A stretch of DNA of 44,287 nucleotides, taken from assembly GCA_039926025.1 (NCBI GenBank), contig JBDSXV010000077.1, forward strand, positions 1 to 44,287, in the 5' to 3' direction. A model generated the notes under the pieces. It saw only the letters and a program-made list of their open reading frames with translations, ran no database searches and had not been told where the DNA came from. Both the position numbers and the translations under genes were made by a program. The DNA is from Dokdonella_A sp039926025 (GTDB lineage: Bacteria > Pseudomonadota > Gammaproteobacteria > Xanthomonadales > Rhodanobacteraceae). Below, one piece after another: positions 27,958 through 36,334 of the stretch (its first letter is position 1; each line of letters begins with the position of its first letter).

Positions 27958-29025
27958 ATGCATAGGGTTTTCGGCGCGTCTGGAATCGGTTTCGACCTTA
28001 GTTCGGTGCCGCCAGCGTTGCCGAGTTCCATCACGTGCGCCGTTTCGCGTCGCTTTTTGTCCCGAATTTTTTTGTGTGCCGCGGCCTTTTTCGTTCATGC
28101 ATCGGCGCTGTTCGCCCAGGACGATCCGCGGCCGATTGACCAGGGGCTCAAGCTGCTGACCCAAATGTCGGCGGCGGTACGCACCCGCGACTATCAGGGT
28201 TCTTTCATCTTCGAGCACAACGGGCAGATCGATGCGCTGCGACTGTTCCACGTCGGCGGCAATCCGGAACGAGAGCGGCTGGTCAGCATGAGCGGCGTGC
28301 GCACTGAAATCGTGCGCGATGACACATCCTTGAGGTGCCTGCAGAACGGGCTGCCAACCGTCACATTCGAGAATCGTGCCGGCGCACGCCTGTTGCCGTT
28401 GGTTCCCGAAGCCAGTGTGCTGGCCTCCTCGGGTTTCTATGCCACGAGTTTGGCGGGTACGGATCGCGTTGCCGGTTACCGGGCGCAGATCGTAGAGATA
28501 TCGGCTCGAGACGGCTATCGTTATGGCTACCGCCTTTGGCTCGACGAAGACACTCATTTGCTGTTGCGCTCGGCACTGGTCGATTCGGCGCGACGAACGT
28601 TGGAGCAGTTCATGTTCGTCGCCCTCGATGTCGGCGCAAAGCCGAAGGAAAGCGATCTCCGGGCTGGCAGCGACGTCGGCGCAAGTGCGCCAGCCGAGGA
28701 AGCGGCGTTAGCGGGGACTCCACAGTGGCGCGTGACCGACCCGCCGCCGGGTTTCGCGTTTCTGCGTGCGCAGCGGCCTGCGCAGGGACCGACGCCCGCA
28801 GAGCATCATCTGTATTCCGATGGAATCGCCGATGTCTCCGTCTACGTCGAGCCGCGCGATGCAAATGCGCCAGCGGCGCAGGACCGATCCATGGTGCGCG
28901 GCGCGTTGCATGTGTACTCGCGCGATGTCGGAGCATGGCGTGTTACCGCACTCGGCGATGTGCCGCGGGCGACGGTCGAACGCATTGCCCGTTCGACCAG
29001 GCGCGTCTCGCTCGACGGACATTGA
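27958..29025 (+). CDS. rseB: Sigma-E regulatory protein RseB (MucB)
   Basis: A 355-residue periplasmic protein of the MucB/RseB family. It has the N-terminal lipid-sensing half (about 60-230: KLLTQMSAAVRTRDYQGSFI, YRYGYRLWLDEDTHLLLRS) and the C-terminal RseA-binding half (about 245-350: WRVTDPPPGF, DVSVYVEP). RseB shields RseA from proteolysis until it binds stray envelope lipids or LPS. The ATG at 27958 leaves about 28 residues ahead of the signal peptide (FLSRIFLCAAAFFVHASALFA), longer than usual, so the true start may lie further downstream. No mucC/rseC homologue follows. Confidence 0.93.
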   Translation: MHRVFGASGIGFDLSSVPPALPSSITCAVSRRFLSRIFLCAAAFFVHASALFAQDDPRPIDQGLKLLTQMSAAVRTRDYQGSFIFEHNGQIDALRLFHVGGNPERERLVSMSGVRTEIVRDDTSLRCLQNGLPTVTFENRAGARLLPLVPEASVLASSGFYATSLAGTDRVAGYRAQIVEISARDGYRYGYRLWLDEDTHLLLRSALVDSARRTLEQFMFVALDVGAKPKESDLRAGSDVGASAPAEEAALAGTPQWRVTDPPPGFAFLRAQRPAQGPTPAEHHLYSDGIADVSVYVEPRDANAPAAQDRSMVRGALHVYSRDVGAWRVTALGDVPRATVERIARSTRRVSLDGH

Positions 29026-29064
29026 AATCAGCGGCATGCCATCAGGAAGTCAGGTGTGAGGGTT

Positions 29065-29091
29065 GAACTTTGATCGGCGCCTTCCATCAAA
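29065..29091 (+). promoter_or_regulatory. Sigma-E-type promoter of degQ
   Basis: GAACTT, exactly 16 bases, then TCAAA, which is an exact match to the sigma-E consensus. It lies 81 bases before the protease start, in the gap after rseB, and would give this gene its own stress-induced message. Confidence 0.75.
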
Positions 29092-29171
29092 CATGCATGT
29101 CTTGCGTGCATCTCGCATTTGTTCGCGGAGCGCGCCGAACCTGTATCCATTTCAACCATGAGGACGATGTC

Positions 29172-30611
29172 ATGACGAACATGAGGAGCGGGATGCTCTC
29201 CCGCTGGTTGGGCGGGCCAATGCTGGCGCTGGCGCTGGTCTCGGGTGCGCGCGCTGTCGAGCTCCCCGATTTCACGGGTCTGGTCGAGAAATACGGTCCT
29301 GCCGTCGTCAACGTGCAGGCAACCGGAACTCCTCAAGCGCAGGCGCCGGGGATGGACCCGAACGATCAGCAGGAAGTCCCCGAGATTTTCCGGCGTTTCT
29401 TCGGCCCTCAACCGCAACCGCGCGGTGGTGGCAACCGCGTCTCGATGGGCTCTGGCTTCATCATTTCCGCCGATGGCTATGTGCTCACCAACAACCACGT
29501 CGTCGATGGCTCCGATCAGGTTACCGTGCGCCTGTCGGACCGGCGCGAGCTTGATGCCAAGGTCGTCGGTACCGATGCCCAGTACGACATCGCCCTGCTG
29601 AAGCTCAATGCAACCGATTTGCCGGTGGTAAGTCTGGGCGATTCCAAGAGCGTCAAGGCCGGCCAGTGGATGGTGGCGATTGGTTCTCCGTTCGGTTTTG
29701 ATCACTCGGTCACCGCAGGCATTGTCAGTGCGGTCGGGCGCAATTTCGGTGGTGCGGACCAGCAATACGTGCCCTTCATCCAGACCGACGTGCCCATCAA
29801 TCGGGGCAATTCGGGTGGGCCGCTGTTCAATCTGTCGGGTCAGGTTGTCGGCATCAATTCGCAGATTTTCTCCAATACCGGCGGATTCATGGGGGTTTCG
29901 TTTGCGATACCGATCGACATCGCACTGAGTGCGGTAGAGCAGATCAAGACCAGCGGCCGCGTGAGCCGCGGCATGATCGGCGTGCAAATCCAAAACGTCG
30001 ATCGCGACAACGCGAAGGCGCTCGGTTTGCCGCGCATCGGTGGCGCCTTGGTCAACAAGATCACGCCGGGCAGTGGAGCGGACAAGGCGGGGGTCAAGAT
30101 CGGCGATGTCATCCTCGGTTTCGCCGGCCACGAAATCGTGAGTTCGGCCGACCTGCCGCCGCTGGTCGGATCGAGCAAGCCCGGCAGCAAGGCTGATCTC
30201 AGTCTTTGGCGCGACGGCAAGACGATCACGCTGCCGGTCACGGTCGGCGAACTTCCGGGCGACGGCAAGGCGCTGGCAAGCGCAGGTCGTGCGGGAGCCG
30301 CACCGGCAAGTGCCGGCAACGCGCTCGGGATTGTCGCGGAGGAGCTCAGCGCCGACCAGCGCAAGCAGCTGGGTATTACTGACGACGAGGGGATCGTGGT
30401 TACGCGCATCAATGGCGATGCGGCGAGCAGAGCCGGCCTTGTGCCGGGAGACGTAATCCTCCGAATCGGCCGCAAGCCGGTGAAAACGGTGGGCGACTTC
30501 AATGCAATGGTCAACGCCGCCAAACCTGACGAACCGGTGATGGTGCTGGTCCGACGCGACGAGCAGACCCAGTTTCTCGTGTTGAGAGTGCCCAAGGCCA
30601 AGACGCAGTGA
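29172..30611 (+). CDS. degQ: Periplasmic serine protease DegQ/MucD (HtrA family)
   Basis: A 479-residue HtrA protease-chaperone with a signal peptide (about 1-28, ending GARA), a trypsin-like domain with triad His (TNNHVV), Asp (AQYDIALLKL) and Ser (RGNSGGPLFN), and two PDZ domains (about 270-360 and 380-475, GMIGVQIQNVD... and GLVPGDVILRIGRK). It degrades or refolds misfolded envelope proteins. The start at ATG 29172 is supported by GAGGA 7 bases upstream; the frame runs 34 codons further without homology. It follows rseB and has its own sigma-E-type promoter, as does mucD in Pseudomonas. Confidence 0.95.
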   Translation: MTNMRSGMLSRWLGGPMLALALVSGARAVELPDFTGLVEKYGPAVVNVQATGTPQAQAPGMDPNDQQEVPEIFRRFFGPQPQPRGGGNRVSMGSGFIISADGYVLTNNHVVDGSDQVTVRLSDRRELDAKVVGTDAQYDIALLKLNATDLPVVSLGDSKSVKAGQWMVAIGSPFGFDHSVTAGIVSAVGRNFGGADQQYVPFIQTDVPINRGNSGGPLFNLSGQVVGINSQIFSNTGGFMGVSFAIPIDIALSAVEQIKTSGRVSRGMIGVQIQNVDRDNAKALGLPRIGGALVNKITPGSGADKAGVKIGDVILGFAGHEIVSSADLPPLVGSSKPGSKADLSLWRDGKTITLPVTVGELPGDGKALASAGRAGAAPASAGNALGIVAEELSADQRKQLGITDDEGIVVTRINGDAASRAGLVPGDVILRIGRKPVKTVGDFNAMVNAAKPDEPVMVLVRRDEQTQFLVLRVPKAKTQ

Positions 30612-30655
30612 TATCGATGCGGTGTGACGTCGTGCCGCGTCTCGCCTGAGGAAGA

Positions 30656-30684
30656 AAGCGCGTCCGCACGTTGCGGACGCGCTT
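30656..30684. terminator. Strong hairpin after degQ
   Basis: A perfect 13-base stem, AAGCGCGTCCGCA, with a 3-base loop (CGT) and its complement. No T-run follows on the plus strand; a T-rich stretch would follow it on the minus strand. It may still end or protect the degQ message ahead of lepA. The rest of 30612-30805 shows only a possible -10 (GATAAT, 30757-30762). Confidence 0.5.
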
Positions 30685-30805
30685 GACGTCACGCGGGCGG
30701 GCGATGCACAAGCCCGGCATCGCAGCAACAACGGCGCGGCCTGGCGGGTTTTCTGCGATAATCCGCCTCTTATGTCGACCGCCCGTCCGTGGCCCTATCA
30801 GACCA

Positions 30806-32596
30806 ATGCTGCATATCCGCAATTTTTCGATCATCGCCCACGTCGACCACGGCAAATCCACGCTCGCTGACCGCATCATCCAGATCTGCGGCGGTCTGAC
30901 CGAGCGCGAAATGGAAGCGCAGGTACTCGACAACAATCCGATCGAGCGCGAGCGGGGCATCACCATCAAGGCGCAGTCGGTGTCCTTGCCGTATACCGCG
31001 AAGGACGGCATCACCTACCAGCTCAATTTCATCGATACCCCCGGTCACGTCGACTTCAGTTATGAGGTGAGCCGCTCGCTTGCCGCCTGCGAAGGGGCCT
31101 TGCTGGTCGTCGATGCCGCGCAAGGAGTCGAGGCGCAGTCGGTGGCGAACTGCTATACCGCCGTCGAAATGGGCCTCGAAGTCGTTCCGGTGCTCAACAA
31201 GATTGACCTGCCGACGGCCGATGTCGATCGTGCCAAGGCCGAAATCGAGGCGGTCATCGGTATTCACGCCGACGACGCCGTTGCGATCAGCGCAAAGACC
31301 GGACAGAACGTGGAAGCCGTTCTCGAGGCGATCGTTGCGCGCATTCCGCCGCCCAAGCCGCGCGATACCGATCGGCTGCAGGCATTGATCATCGATTCCT
31401 GGTTCGACAACTATCTCGGTGTCGTCTCGCTGGTGCGCGTGATGCAGGGCGAGATCAAGCCGAAAGACAAGCTCTTGGTGATGTCGACCGGTCGCACACA
31501 CGAGGTCGATCAGGTGGGCGTGTTCACGCCCAAGCGTTCGCCACGCGACAAGCTCGGTGCGGGCGAGGTTGGCTGGGTCAATGCGTCGATCAAGGACGTC
31601 CATGGCGCACCGGTCGGCGATACGCTTACGTCCGCCGGCAAACCTGCGGACAAACCGCTGCCGGGTTTCCAGAAGATGCAGCCTCGCGTCTTTGCAGGTC
31701 TCTTCCCGACGCTCGCCGACGACTACACCTCGCTGCGCGAAGCGCTGGAAAAATTGCGCCTCAATGACGCGGCCTTGAACTTTGAGCCGGAAACATCGGA
31801 AGCGATGGGCTTTGGCTTCCGTTGCGGCTTTCTCGGCCTGCTGCATATGGAGATCATCCAGGAGCGGCTCGAACGCGAATACGATCTCGACCTGATCACG
31901 ACAGCGCCTACCGTGATCTATGAGGTGCTGCTGACCGACGGCAAAGTCGTCACGCTCGACAACCCGGCCAAGCTGCCGCCTAGCCAGAACATCGAAGAGG
32001 TGCGCGAACCGATCATCGTCGCGAATATCCTCACGCCGCCGGAGTACATCGGCAACGTGATCAAGTTGTGTGAGGAAAAGCGCGGCGTGCAGCGTTCGAT
32101 CAACTACCTGGCGACCCAGGTGCAGATCAGCTACGAGCTGCCTCTGGCCGAGGTTGTGCTCGACTTCTTCGACAAGCTCAAATCGGTGTCGCGCGGCTAT
32201 GCATCGATGGACTACCATCACGACCGATTCCAGGCAGGACCATTCGTGCGCGTGGACATCCTGATCAATGGCGATCGCGTTGATGCGCTGAGCCTGATCC
32301 TGCATCGCACCAGCGCAGATCGTCGCGGCCGCGATCTGGTCGAAAAGATGAAGGAGCTGATTCCGCGCCAGCAATTCGATGTTGCGATCCAGGCTGCCAT
32401 CGGCTCGCAGATCATTGCGCGTTCCAGCGTGAAGGCGCTGCGCAAGAACGTACTCGCCAAGTGCTATGGCGGCGACGTATCGCGCAAGCGCAAGTTGCTG
32501 GAAAAGCAGAAGGAAGGCAAGAAGCGCATGAAGCAGGTTGGCAATGTCGAGATTCCGCAGGAAGCCTTCCTTGCGGTACTACAGATGGACAAATAG
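30806..32596 (+). CDS. lepA: Elongation factor 4 (LepA)
   Basis: A 596-residue translational GTPase, the normal length for LepA. The GTP-binding motifs are AHVDHGKST (near residue 10), DTPGHVD and NKIDLP. The LepA-specific C-terminal domain includes RKRKLLEKQKEGKKRMKQVG and the ending AFLAVLQMDK. It acts on ribosomes that are stalled or wrongly translocated. Start ATG 30806 fits the conserved N-terminus MLHIRNFSIIAHVDHG; the Shine-Dalgarno is poor. The lepA-lepB order is conserved in gammaproteobacteria. Confidence 0.98.
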   Translation: MLHIRNFSIIAHVDHGKSTLADRIIQICGGLTEREMEAQVLDNNPIERERGITIKAQSVSLPYTAKDGITYQLNFIDTPGHVDFSYEVSRSLAACEGALLVVDAAQGVEAQSVANCYTAVEMGLEVVPVLNKIDLPTADVDRAKAEIEAVIGIHADDAVAISAKTGQNVEAVLEAIVARIPPPKPRDTDRLQALIIDSWFDNYLGVVSLVRVMQGEIKPKDKLLVMSTGRTHEVDQVGVFTPKRSPRDKLGAGEVGWVNASIKDVHGAPVGDTLTSAGKPADKPLPGFQKMQPRVFAGLFPTLADDYTSLREALEKLRLNDAALNFEPETSEAMGFGFRCGFLGLLHMEIIQERLEREYDLDLITTAPTVIYEVLLTDGKVVTLDNPAKLPPSQNIEEVREPIIVANILTPPEYIGNVIKLCEEKRGVQRSINYLATQVQISYELPLAEVVLDFFDKLKSVSRGYASMDYHHDRFQAGPFVRVDILINGDRVDALSLILHRTSADRRGRDLVEKMKELIPRQQFDVAIQAAIGSQIIARSSVKALRKNVLAKCYGGDVSRKRKLLEKQKEGKKRMKQVGNVEIPQEAFLAVLQMDK

Positions 32597-32614
32597 CGCG
32601 GAACAGGCAATAGC

Positions 32615-32650
32615 GAATCGGGAATCATCCGAGCTGACGATTCCCGATTC
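32615..32650. repeat. Inverted heptamer-type repeat between lepA and lepB
   Basis: GAATCGGGAATC (32615-32626) and GATTCCCGATTC (32639-32650) are perfect 12-base inverted arms with a 12-base loop. Further CATTCCCG/ACTCCCG units follow to about 32670. The unit and its position just before a start codon match the element before phoU at 19028-19164. Confidence 0.6.
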
Positions 32651-32683
32651 TCCATTCCCGACTCCCGCTCCAGAGGAGCAAAG

Positions 32684-33517
32684 ATGGATTTCGATTTTGC
32701 GTTGTTGCTGGTCGTGCTGACGGCCGTTGCTGGGGTGGTCTGGTTGATCGACCGTCTATTGCTCGCCGGCGTGCGCACACGCAGGGCGCAGGCACTCGAA
32801 GCGATGACCGCGCTTTCCCAGGACGAGCGATCGGCGCGTTCGCGCAATGCGCTGCAGGAACCAATTGCGGTTGAATACGCGCGTTCGTTTTTCCCCGTGC
32901 TGCTGCTGATCCTGTTGTTCCGCTCATTCCTGGCCGAACCGTTCAAGATTCCGTCCGGATCGATGATGCCGACTCTGCTCGTCGGCGATTTCATTCTCGT
33001 GAACAAGTTCGCATACGGCTTGCGCCTGCCGGTGCTGAATACGAAGATCCTGGACGTGGGCTCACCCAAGCGCGGCGACGTGTTCGTGTTTCGCTATCCG
33101 GAGAACCCGAAAGAGGACTACATCAAGCGCGTGGTCGGCCTGCCGGGTGACGAAATCACCTATCGGAACAAGACTTTGTTCGTGAACGGGCAGGAGATTG
33201 CCGAGACGCCCCTGGGGGGCTATACGGGCCCTTCGGAACCCGGACACAGGATGGACGGCGCGCAAGTCAAGCAGGAAGATCTGCAAGGTGTGGAACATCG
33301 GATCATGGAGTTGCCGCAGGTCTGGGTCGGACATGAAGGAACCTGGAGAGTGCCCGAAGGCCACTACTTCGCGATGGGAGACAATCGCGACAACAGTGCC
33401 GACAGTCGTTTCTGGGGCTTTGTGCCCGAGGCAAACCTGGTGGGCAAGGCGTTCCTGATCTGGATGAATTTCAACGGCGGTATCGATTTCAGCCGCATCG
33501 GTACGATAATCAAGTGA
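32684..33517 (+). CDS. lepB: Signal peptidase I (LepB)
   Basis: A 277-residue membrane peptidase that removes signal peptides from exported proteins. It has two N-terminal membrane spans (about 5-27 and 65-83). The catalytic Ser is in IPSGSMMPTL (about residue 93), the Lys in DYIKRVVGLPGD (about 149), and GDNRDNSADSRFWG completes the family boxes. GAGGAG lies 5 bases before the ATG. It follows lepA by 87 bases with a repeat between, and is followed by the DUF4845 gene. Confidence 0.97.
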   Translation: MDFDFALLLVVLTAVAGVVWLIDRLLLAGVRTRRAQALEAMTALSQDERSARSRNALQEPIAVEYARSFFPVLLLILLFRSFLAEPFKIPSGSMMPTLLVGDFILVNKFAYGLRLPVLNTKILDVGSPKRGDVFVFRYPENPKEDYIKRVVGLPGDEITYRNKTLFVNGQEIAETPLGGYTGPSEPGHRMDGAQVKQEDLQGVEHRIMELPQVWVGHEGTWRVPEGHYFAMGDNRDNSADSRFWGFVPEANLVGKAFLIWMNFNGGIDFSRIGTIIK

Positions 33518-33584
33518 TGCAACAAATGATCGGCGCGTTGTCGATCCAATGTCGAATCTGGGCACACTGGCAAGGGGTAAGCGT

Positions 33585-33974
33585 ATGAAGATGCATCACA
33601 AGGTCAAGGGGATCACGCTGATCGGGTTCGCGATGATGCTCTGCGTGCTTGGGTTCTTTGCCTATATCGCGATGCGGCTGATACCGGTGTACACCGAATA
33701 TTTTGGCGTACTCAGGTCGATGGAACAGGAGCGTCAGGATCCTCGTGCCCCAGCGAAATCGCTTGCAGAAATGCGCGGCGATTTGAGCTCCAAGTTCAAT
33801 ACGCAGTACGTCGATGACGCAAACGTCCCCCCGACGGCAATTTCAGTGAAGCGCGAAGGTGGGGCGATGACCTTGCGTATCGCCTACGAGCGACGCGTAC
33901 ACTTGATGTTTAACCTCGATATCGTCGCCTCGTTCGACAAATCGGTCAATCTGTCTGGCTCTGGTGCCGAATAA
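33585..33974 (+). CDS. DUF4845 membrane protein
   Basis: A 129-residue single-pass membrane protein with a span near residues 10-32 (LIGFAMMLCVLGFFAYIAMRLIP), then a short periplasmic domain. It belongs to DUF4845, whose genes usually sit between lepB and rnc in gammaproteobacteria. Its function is unknown. The start at ATG 33585 is chosen because AAGGGGTAAG lies just upstream; ATG 33549 is an alternative. The end overlaps rnc by 11 bases. Confidence 0.87.
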   Translation: MKMHHKVKGITLIGFAMMLCVLGFFAYIAMRLIPVYTEYFGVLRSMEQERQDPRAPAKSLAEMRGDLSSKFNTQYVDDANVPPTAISVKREGGAMTLRIAYERRVHLMFNLDIVASFDKSVNLSGSGAE

Positions 33975-34632
33975 CATTATTCTCGGCCATTCGTTTGCCG
34001 ATACGCGCCTGCTCGAGCAGGCGCTTACGCATCGCAGTGCGAGTCACGTCAATAACGAGCGGCTCGAATTTCTAGGTGATGCCCTGCTCAACCTTTGGGT
34101 TGCCGAGCTTGTGTATGAGCGGTATCCGCGCGCCGACGAGGGCGAGATGACACGCCTGCGAGCGGCACTCGTGAATGGCCTGGCGTTGGCCGAGATTGCA
34201 CGTACGCAGGAAATCGGAGACCGTCTGTTCCTGGGCGGTGGCGAACTGAAGAGCGGCGGATTCCGTCGCGATTCGATACTCGCGGATGCATTCGAGGCGC
34301 TGATTGCGGCGATCTATGCGGATGCGGGCTGGATAGTTTGTCGCGATATCGTGCGCGGGCTTTTCTCGGAGCGCGTTGCTGCGGGTGCGAATACACCCAA
34401 GGATGCAAAGACGCGCTTGCAAGAGCTTCTGCAGGGGCGAAACCTGCCGGTGCCCGTCTACGATCTCGTCGGCACCACCGGTGAGGACCACGCGCGTGAG
34501 TTTGAAGTGACCTGCCGCGTGGTTGACCTCGACGTCAATGCAAGTGGCAGCGGTTCCAGTCGTCGCATTGCCGAGCAGGCCGCCGCCGAGCGCGTGTTCG
34601 CAGATCTCAAGGTGAAGTTCGATGCCCGTTGA
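33964..34632 (+). CDS. rnc: Ribonuclease III
   Basis: A 222-residue enzyme that cuts double-stranded RNA, including ribosomal RNA precursors. The catalytic domain has the signature NNERLEFLGDALLN (about residue 30) and a second acidic cluster in LADAFEALIAAIY (about 108). The double-stranded RNA-binding domain spans about 150-220 (DAKTRLQELLQGRNLPVPVY). The start is GTG 33964 inside the end of the DUF4845 gene, and the next gene, era, starts 11 bases before its stop. Both overlaps imply coupled translation. Confidence 0.97.
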   Translation: MPNNIILGHSFADTRLLEQALTHRSASHVNNERLEFLGDALLNLWVAELVYERYPRADEGEMTRLRAALVNGLALAEIARTQEIGDRLFLGGGELKSGGFRRDSILADAFEALIAAIYADAGWIVCRDIVRGLFSERVAAGANTPKDAKTRLQELLQGRNLPVPVYDLVGTTGEDHAREFEVTCRVVDLDVNASGSGSSRRIAEQAAAERVFADLKVKFDAR

Positions 34633-35533
34633 AACAGCCCCTCATTCATCGCACCGATTTGGTCGCGTCGCCCTGATCGGCCGGCCGAACGTCGGCAAAT
34701 CAACGCTGCTGAATGCCTTGCTCGGTACCAAACTGAGCATCGTGACGCCGAAACCCCAAACCACGCGCCACCGGATCCTTGGCATCGCGACGCGCGAGGA
34801 TGCGCAGATCGCATTCATCGATACGCCTGGCCTGCATCAGGGGGGAAAGCGGGCGCTCAACCGTCAGCTCAATCGCATCGCGCGCCAGGTTCCCGATGAG
34901 GCGAACGTACTCGTGCATGTCATCGATGGCGTGCGCTGGCGCGATGAAGACGAAGACGTCTGGAAGCTGGTCGCAGGACAATCCGTACCCTGTCTGCTGG
35001 CGATCAACAAAGTCGACAAGCTTCCTGACAAGAAATCGCTGCTGCCCTTTGCTGCTGAAGTCACACGCGAGCGCGCGTACGCCGCGGTGCACTTCGTCGC
35101 TGCACGCCGTGGCGACGGTGTCGGCGCGCTGCTGGAGGAGCTCGTCGGGCTGCTGCCGGAAGCGGCGGCGGAATATGGTGAGGATGAGTTCACCGATCGC
35201 AGCGAGCGCTTCCTGGTGGCCGAGTTGATCCGCGAGCAGCTGATGATGCAGCTTGCCGCGGAATTGCCCTATTCGACGGCGGTGGAAATCGAACGCTTCG
35301 AGGACGAACCCGATATCACGCGCATCGGCGCAGTGATCTGGGTCGAGCGTGATGGGCAGAAGGGCATCGTGATCGGCGCGGGCGGCACGCAACTGAAGAA
35401 GATTGGCAGCTCGGCGCGTCGCTCGATGGAGCAGGTGCTCGACCGCCGGGTATTCCTCGAACTCTGGGTGCGCGTGCGCGAATCCTGGAGCGACGATGCG
35501 ATCGCACTGAAGCAGTTCGGTTATTCGGAGTGA
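34622..35533 (+). CDS. era: GTPase Era
   Basis: A 303-residue GTPase required for maturation of the 30S ribosomal subunit. The G motifs are GRPNVGKST, DTPG and NKVD. The C-terminal KH domain (about 205-300) contains GQKGIVIGAGGTQLKKIG, which binds the 3' end of 16S rRNA. The start is ATG 34622, 11 bases inside the end of rnc. The rnc-era-recO order is conserved in gammaproteobacteria. Confidence 0.98.
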   Translation: MPVETAPHSSHRFGRVALIGRPNVGKSTLLNALLGTKLSIVTPKPQTTRHRILGIATREDAQIAFIDTPGLHQGGKRALNRQLNRIARQVPDEANVLVHVIDGVRWRDEDEDVWKLVAGQSVPCLLAINKVDKLPDKKSLLPFAAEVTRERAYAAVHFVAARRGDGVGALLEELVGLLPEAAAEYGEDEFTDRSERFLVAELIREQLMMQLAAELPYSTAVEIERFEDEPDITRIGAVIWVERDGQKGIVIGAGGTQLKKIGSSARRSMEQVLDRRVFLELWVRVRESWSDDAIALKQFGYSE

Positions 35534-35536
35534 CTC

Positions 35537-35569
35537 GCCCCGCCATCGCGCATGGCGAAGCGGCGGGGG
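35537..35569. terminator. GC-rich hairpin between era and recO
   Basis: CCCCGCC (35538-35544) pairs with GGCGGGG (35562-35568) around a 17-base loop. No T-run follows, so it is a weak terminator candidate or a stabilising structure in the era-recO message. Confidence 0.3.
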
Positions 35570-35617
35570 CTCTGGTGAAGCATCTCCAAAATCATGATAG
35601 TGCGCACTTGACCGACC

Positions 35618-36334
35618 ATGCGCATTGAAGGGCAACCCGCATTCATCCTGCACGCCCGGCCGTATGGTGAAACCTCGCTGCTGATCGATGCGTTTACGCG
35701 CGAACATGGCCGTATTGGATTGGTCGCGCGTGGCGTGCGCCGCGAACGCAGTCGAATGCCGCGCGGGGTGCTGCAGCCGCTACAACCGCTGCTTCTCAAC
35801 TGGGTCGCCCGCGGAGAACTCGGCACATTGACGGGCGTGGAAGCGGCGAGCGCACCGTTCACGTTGTCCGGCGATGCGCTGCTTGCGGCAATGTATCTCA
35901 ACGAACTTGTGTTGCGACTCAGCGGACGCAACGACGCGCACGCTGGCGCATTCGATGCCTATGCACAATGCTTGCCGCGTCTCGCGGACGAGGCTCTCAT
36001 GGCCTGGACCTTGCGCCGCTTCGAACGCGATTTTCTCGCCGACATCGGGTATGCGCTTGCGTTGACGCAAACCGTTGACGGCGATCCGATCGAGGAGGAT
36101 CGCGAATACAGCTACGATCCGGACTCTGGTGCGAGTACTTGGCGTGAAGGTGCGAGGTTTCCGCGCGTCAGCGGGGCAGCGCTGCTGGCCCTGGACTGCG
36201 ACGAATGCCCGACGACAGCGCACCTCAGTGAACTGCGGCGCCTGATTCGCACGACGATAAGGCATCTTGTCGGCGGTGAGCTCAACGCTTGGGCTCTTTC
36301 TTCACGGCGCGGGGCGGTTACCGATGCCCGTTGA
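35618..36334 (+). CDS. recO: DNA repair protein RecO
   Basis: A 238-residue RecO that helps load RecA on single-stranded DNA with RecR. The N-terminal OB domain reads AFILHARPYGETSLLIDAFTREHGRIGLVARGVRR. The helical C-terminal part includes YLNELVLRLSGR and FERDFLADIGYALAL, typical of gammaproteobacterial RecO. A cysteine pair-like zinc site is mostly degenerate, as in E. coli. The stop overlaps the end of the convergent REC-Hpt gene by 33 bases. It follows era by 84 bases. Confidence 0.95.
   Translation: MRIEGQPAFILHARPYGETSLLIDAFTREHGRIGLVARGVRRERSRMPRGVLQPLQPLLLNWVARGELGTLTGVEAASAPFTLSGDALLAAMYLNELVLRLSGRNDAHAGAFDAYAQCLPRLADEALMAWTLRRFERDFLADIGYALALTQTVDGDPIEEDREYSYDPDSGASTWREGARFPRVSGAALLALDCDECPTTAHLSELRRLIRTTIRHLVGGELNAWALSSRRGAVTDAR

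Noticed and set aside
29028..30731. A long minus-strand frame opposite degQ, and similar frames opposite lepA (30770-32374) and the GGDEF-EAL gene (23777-25786)
   Set aside because: All are mirror frames of well-supported genes with biased, low-complexity composition and no domain.
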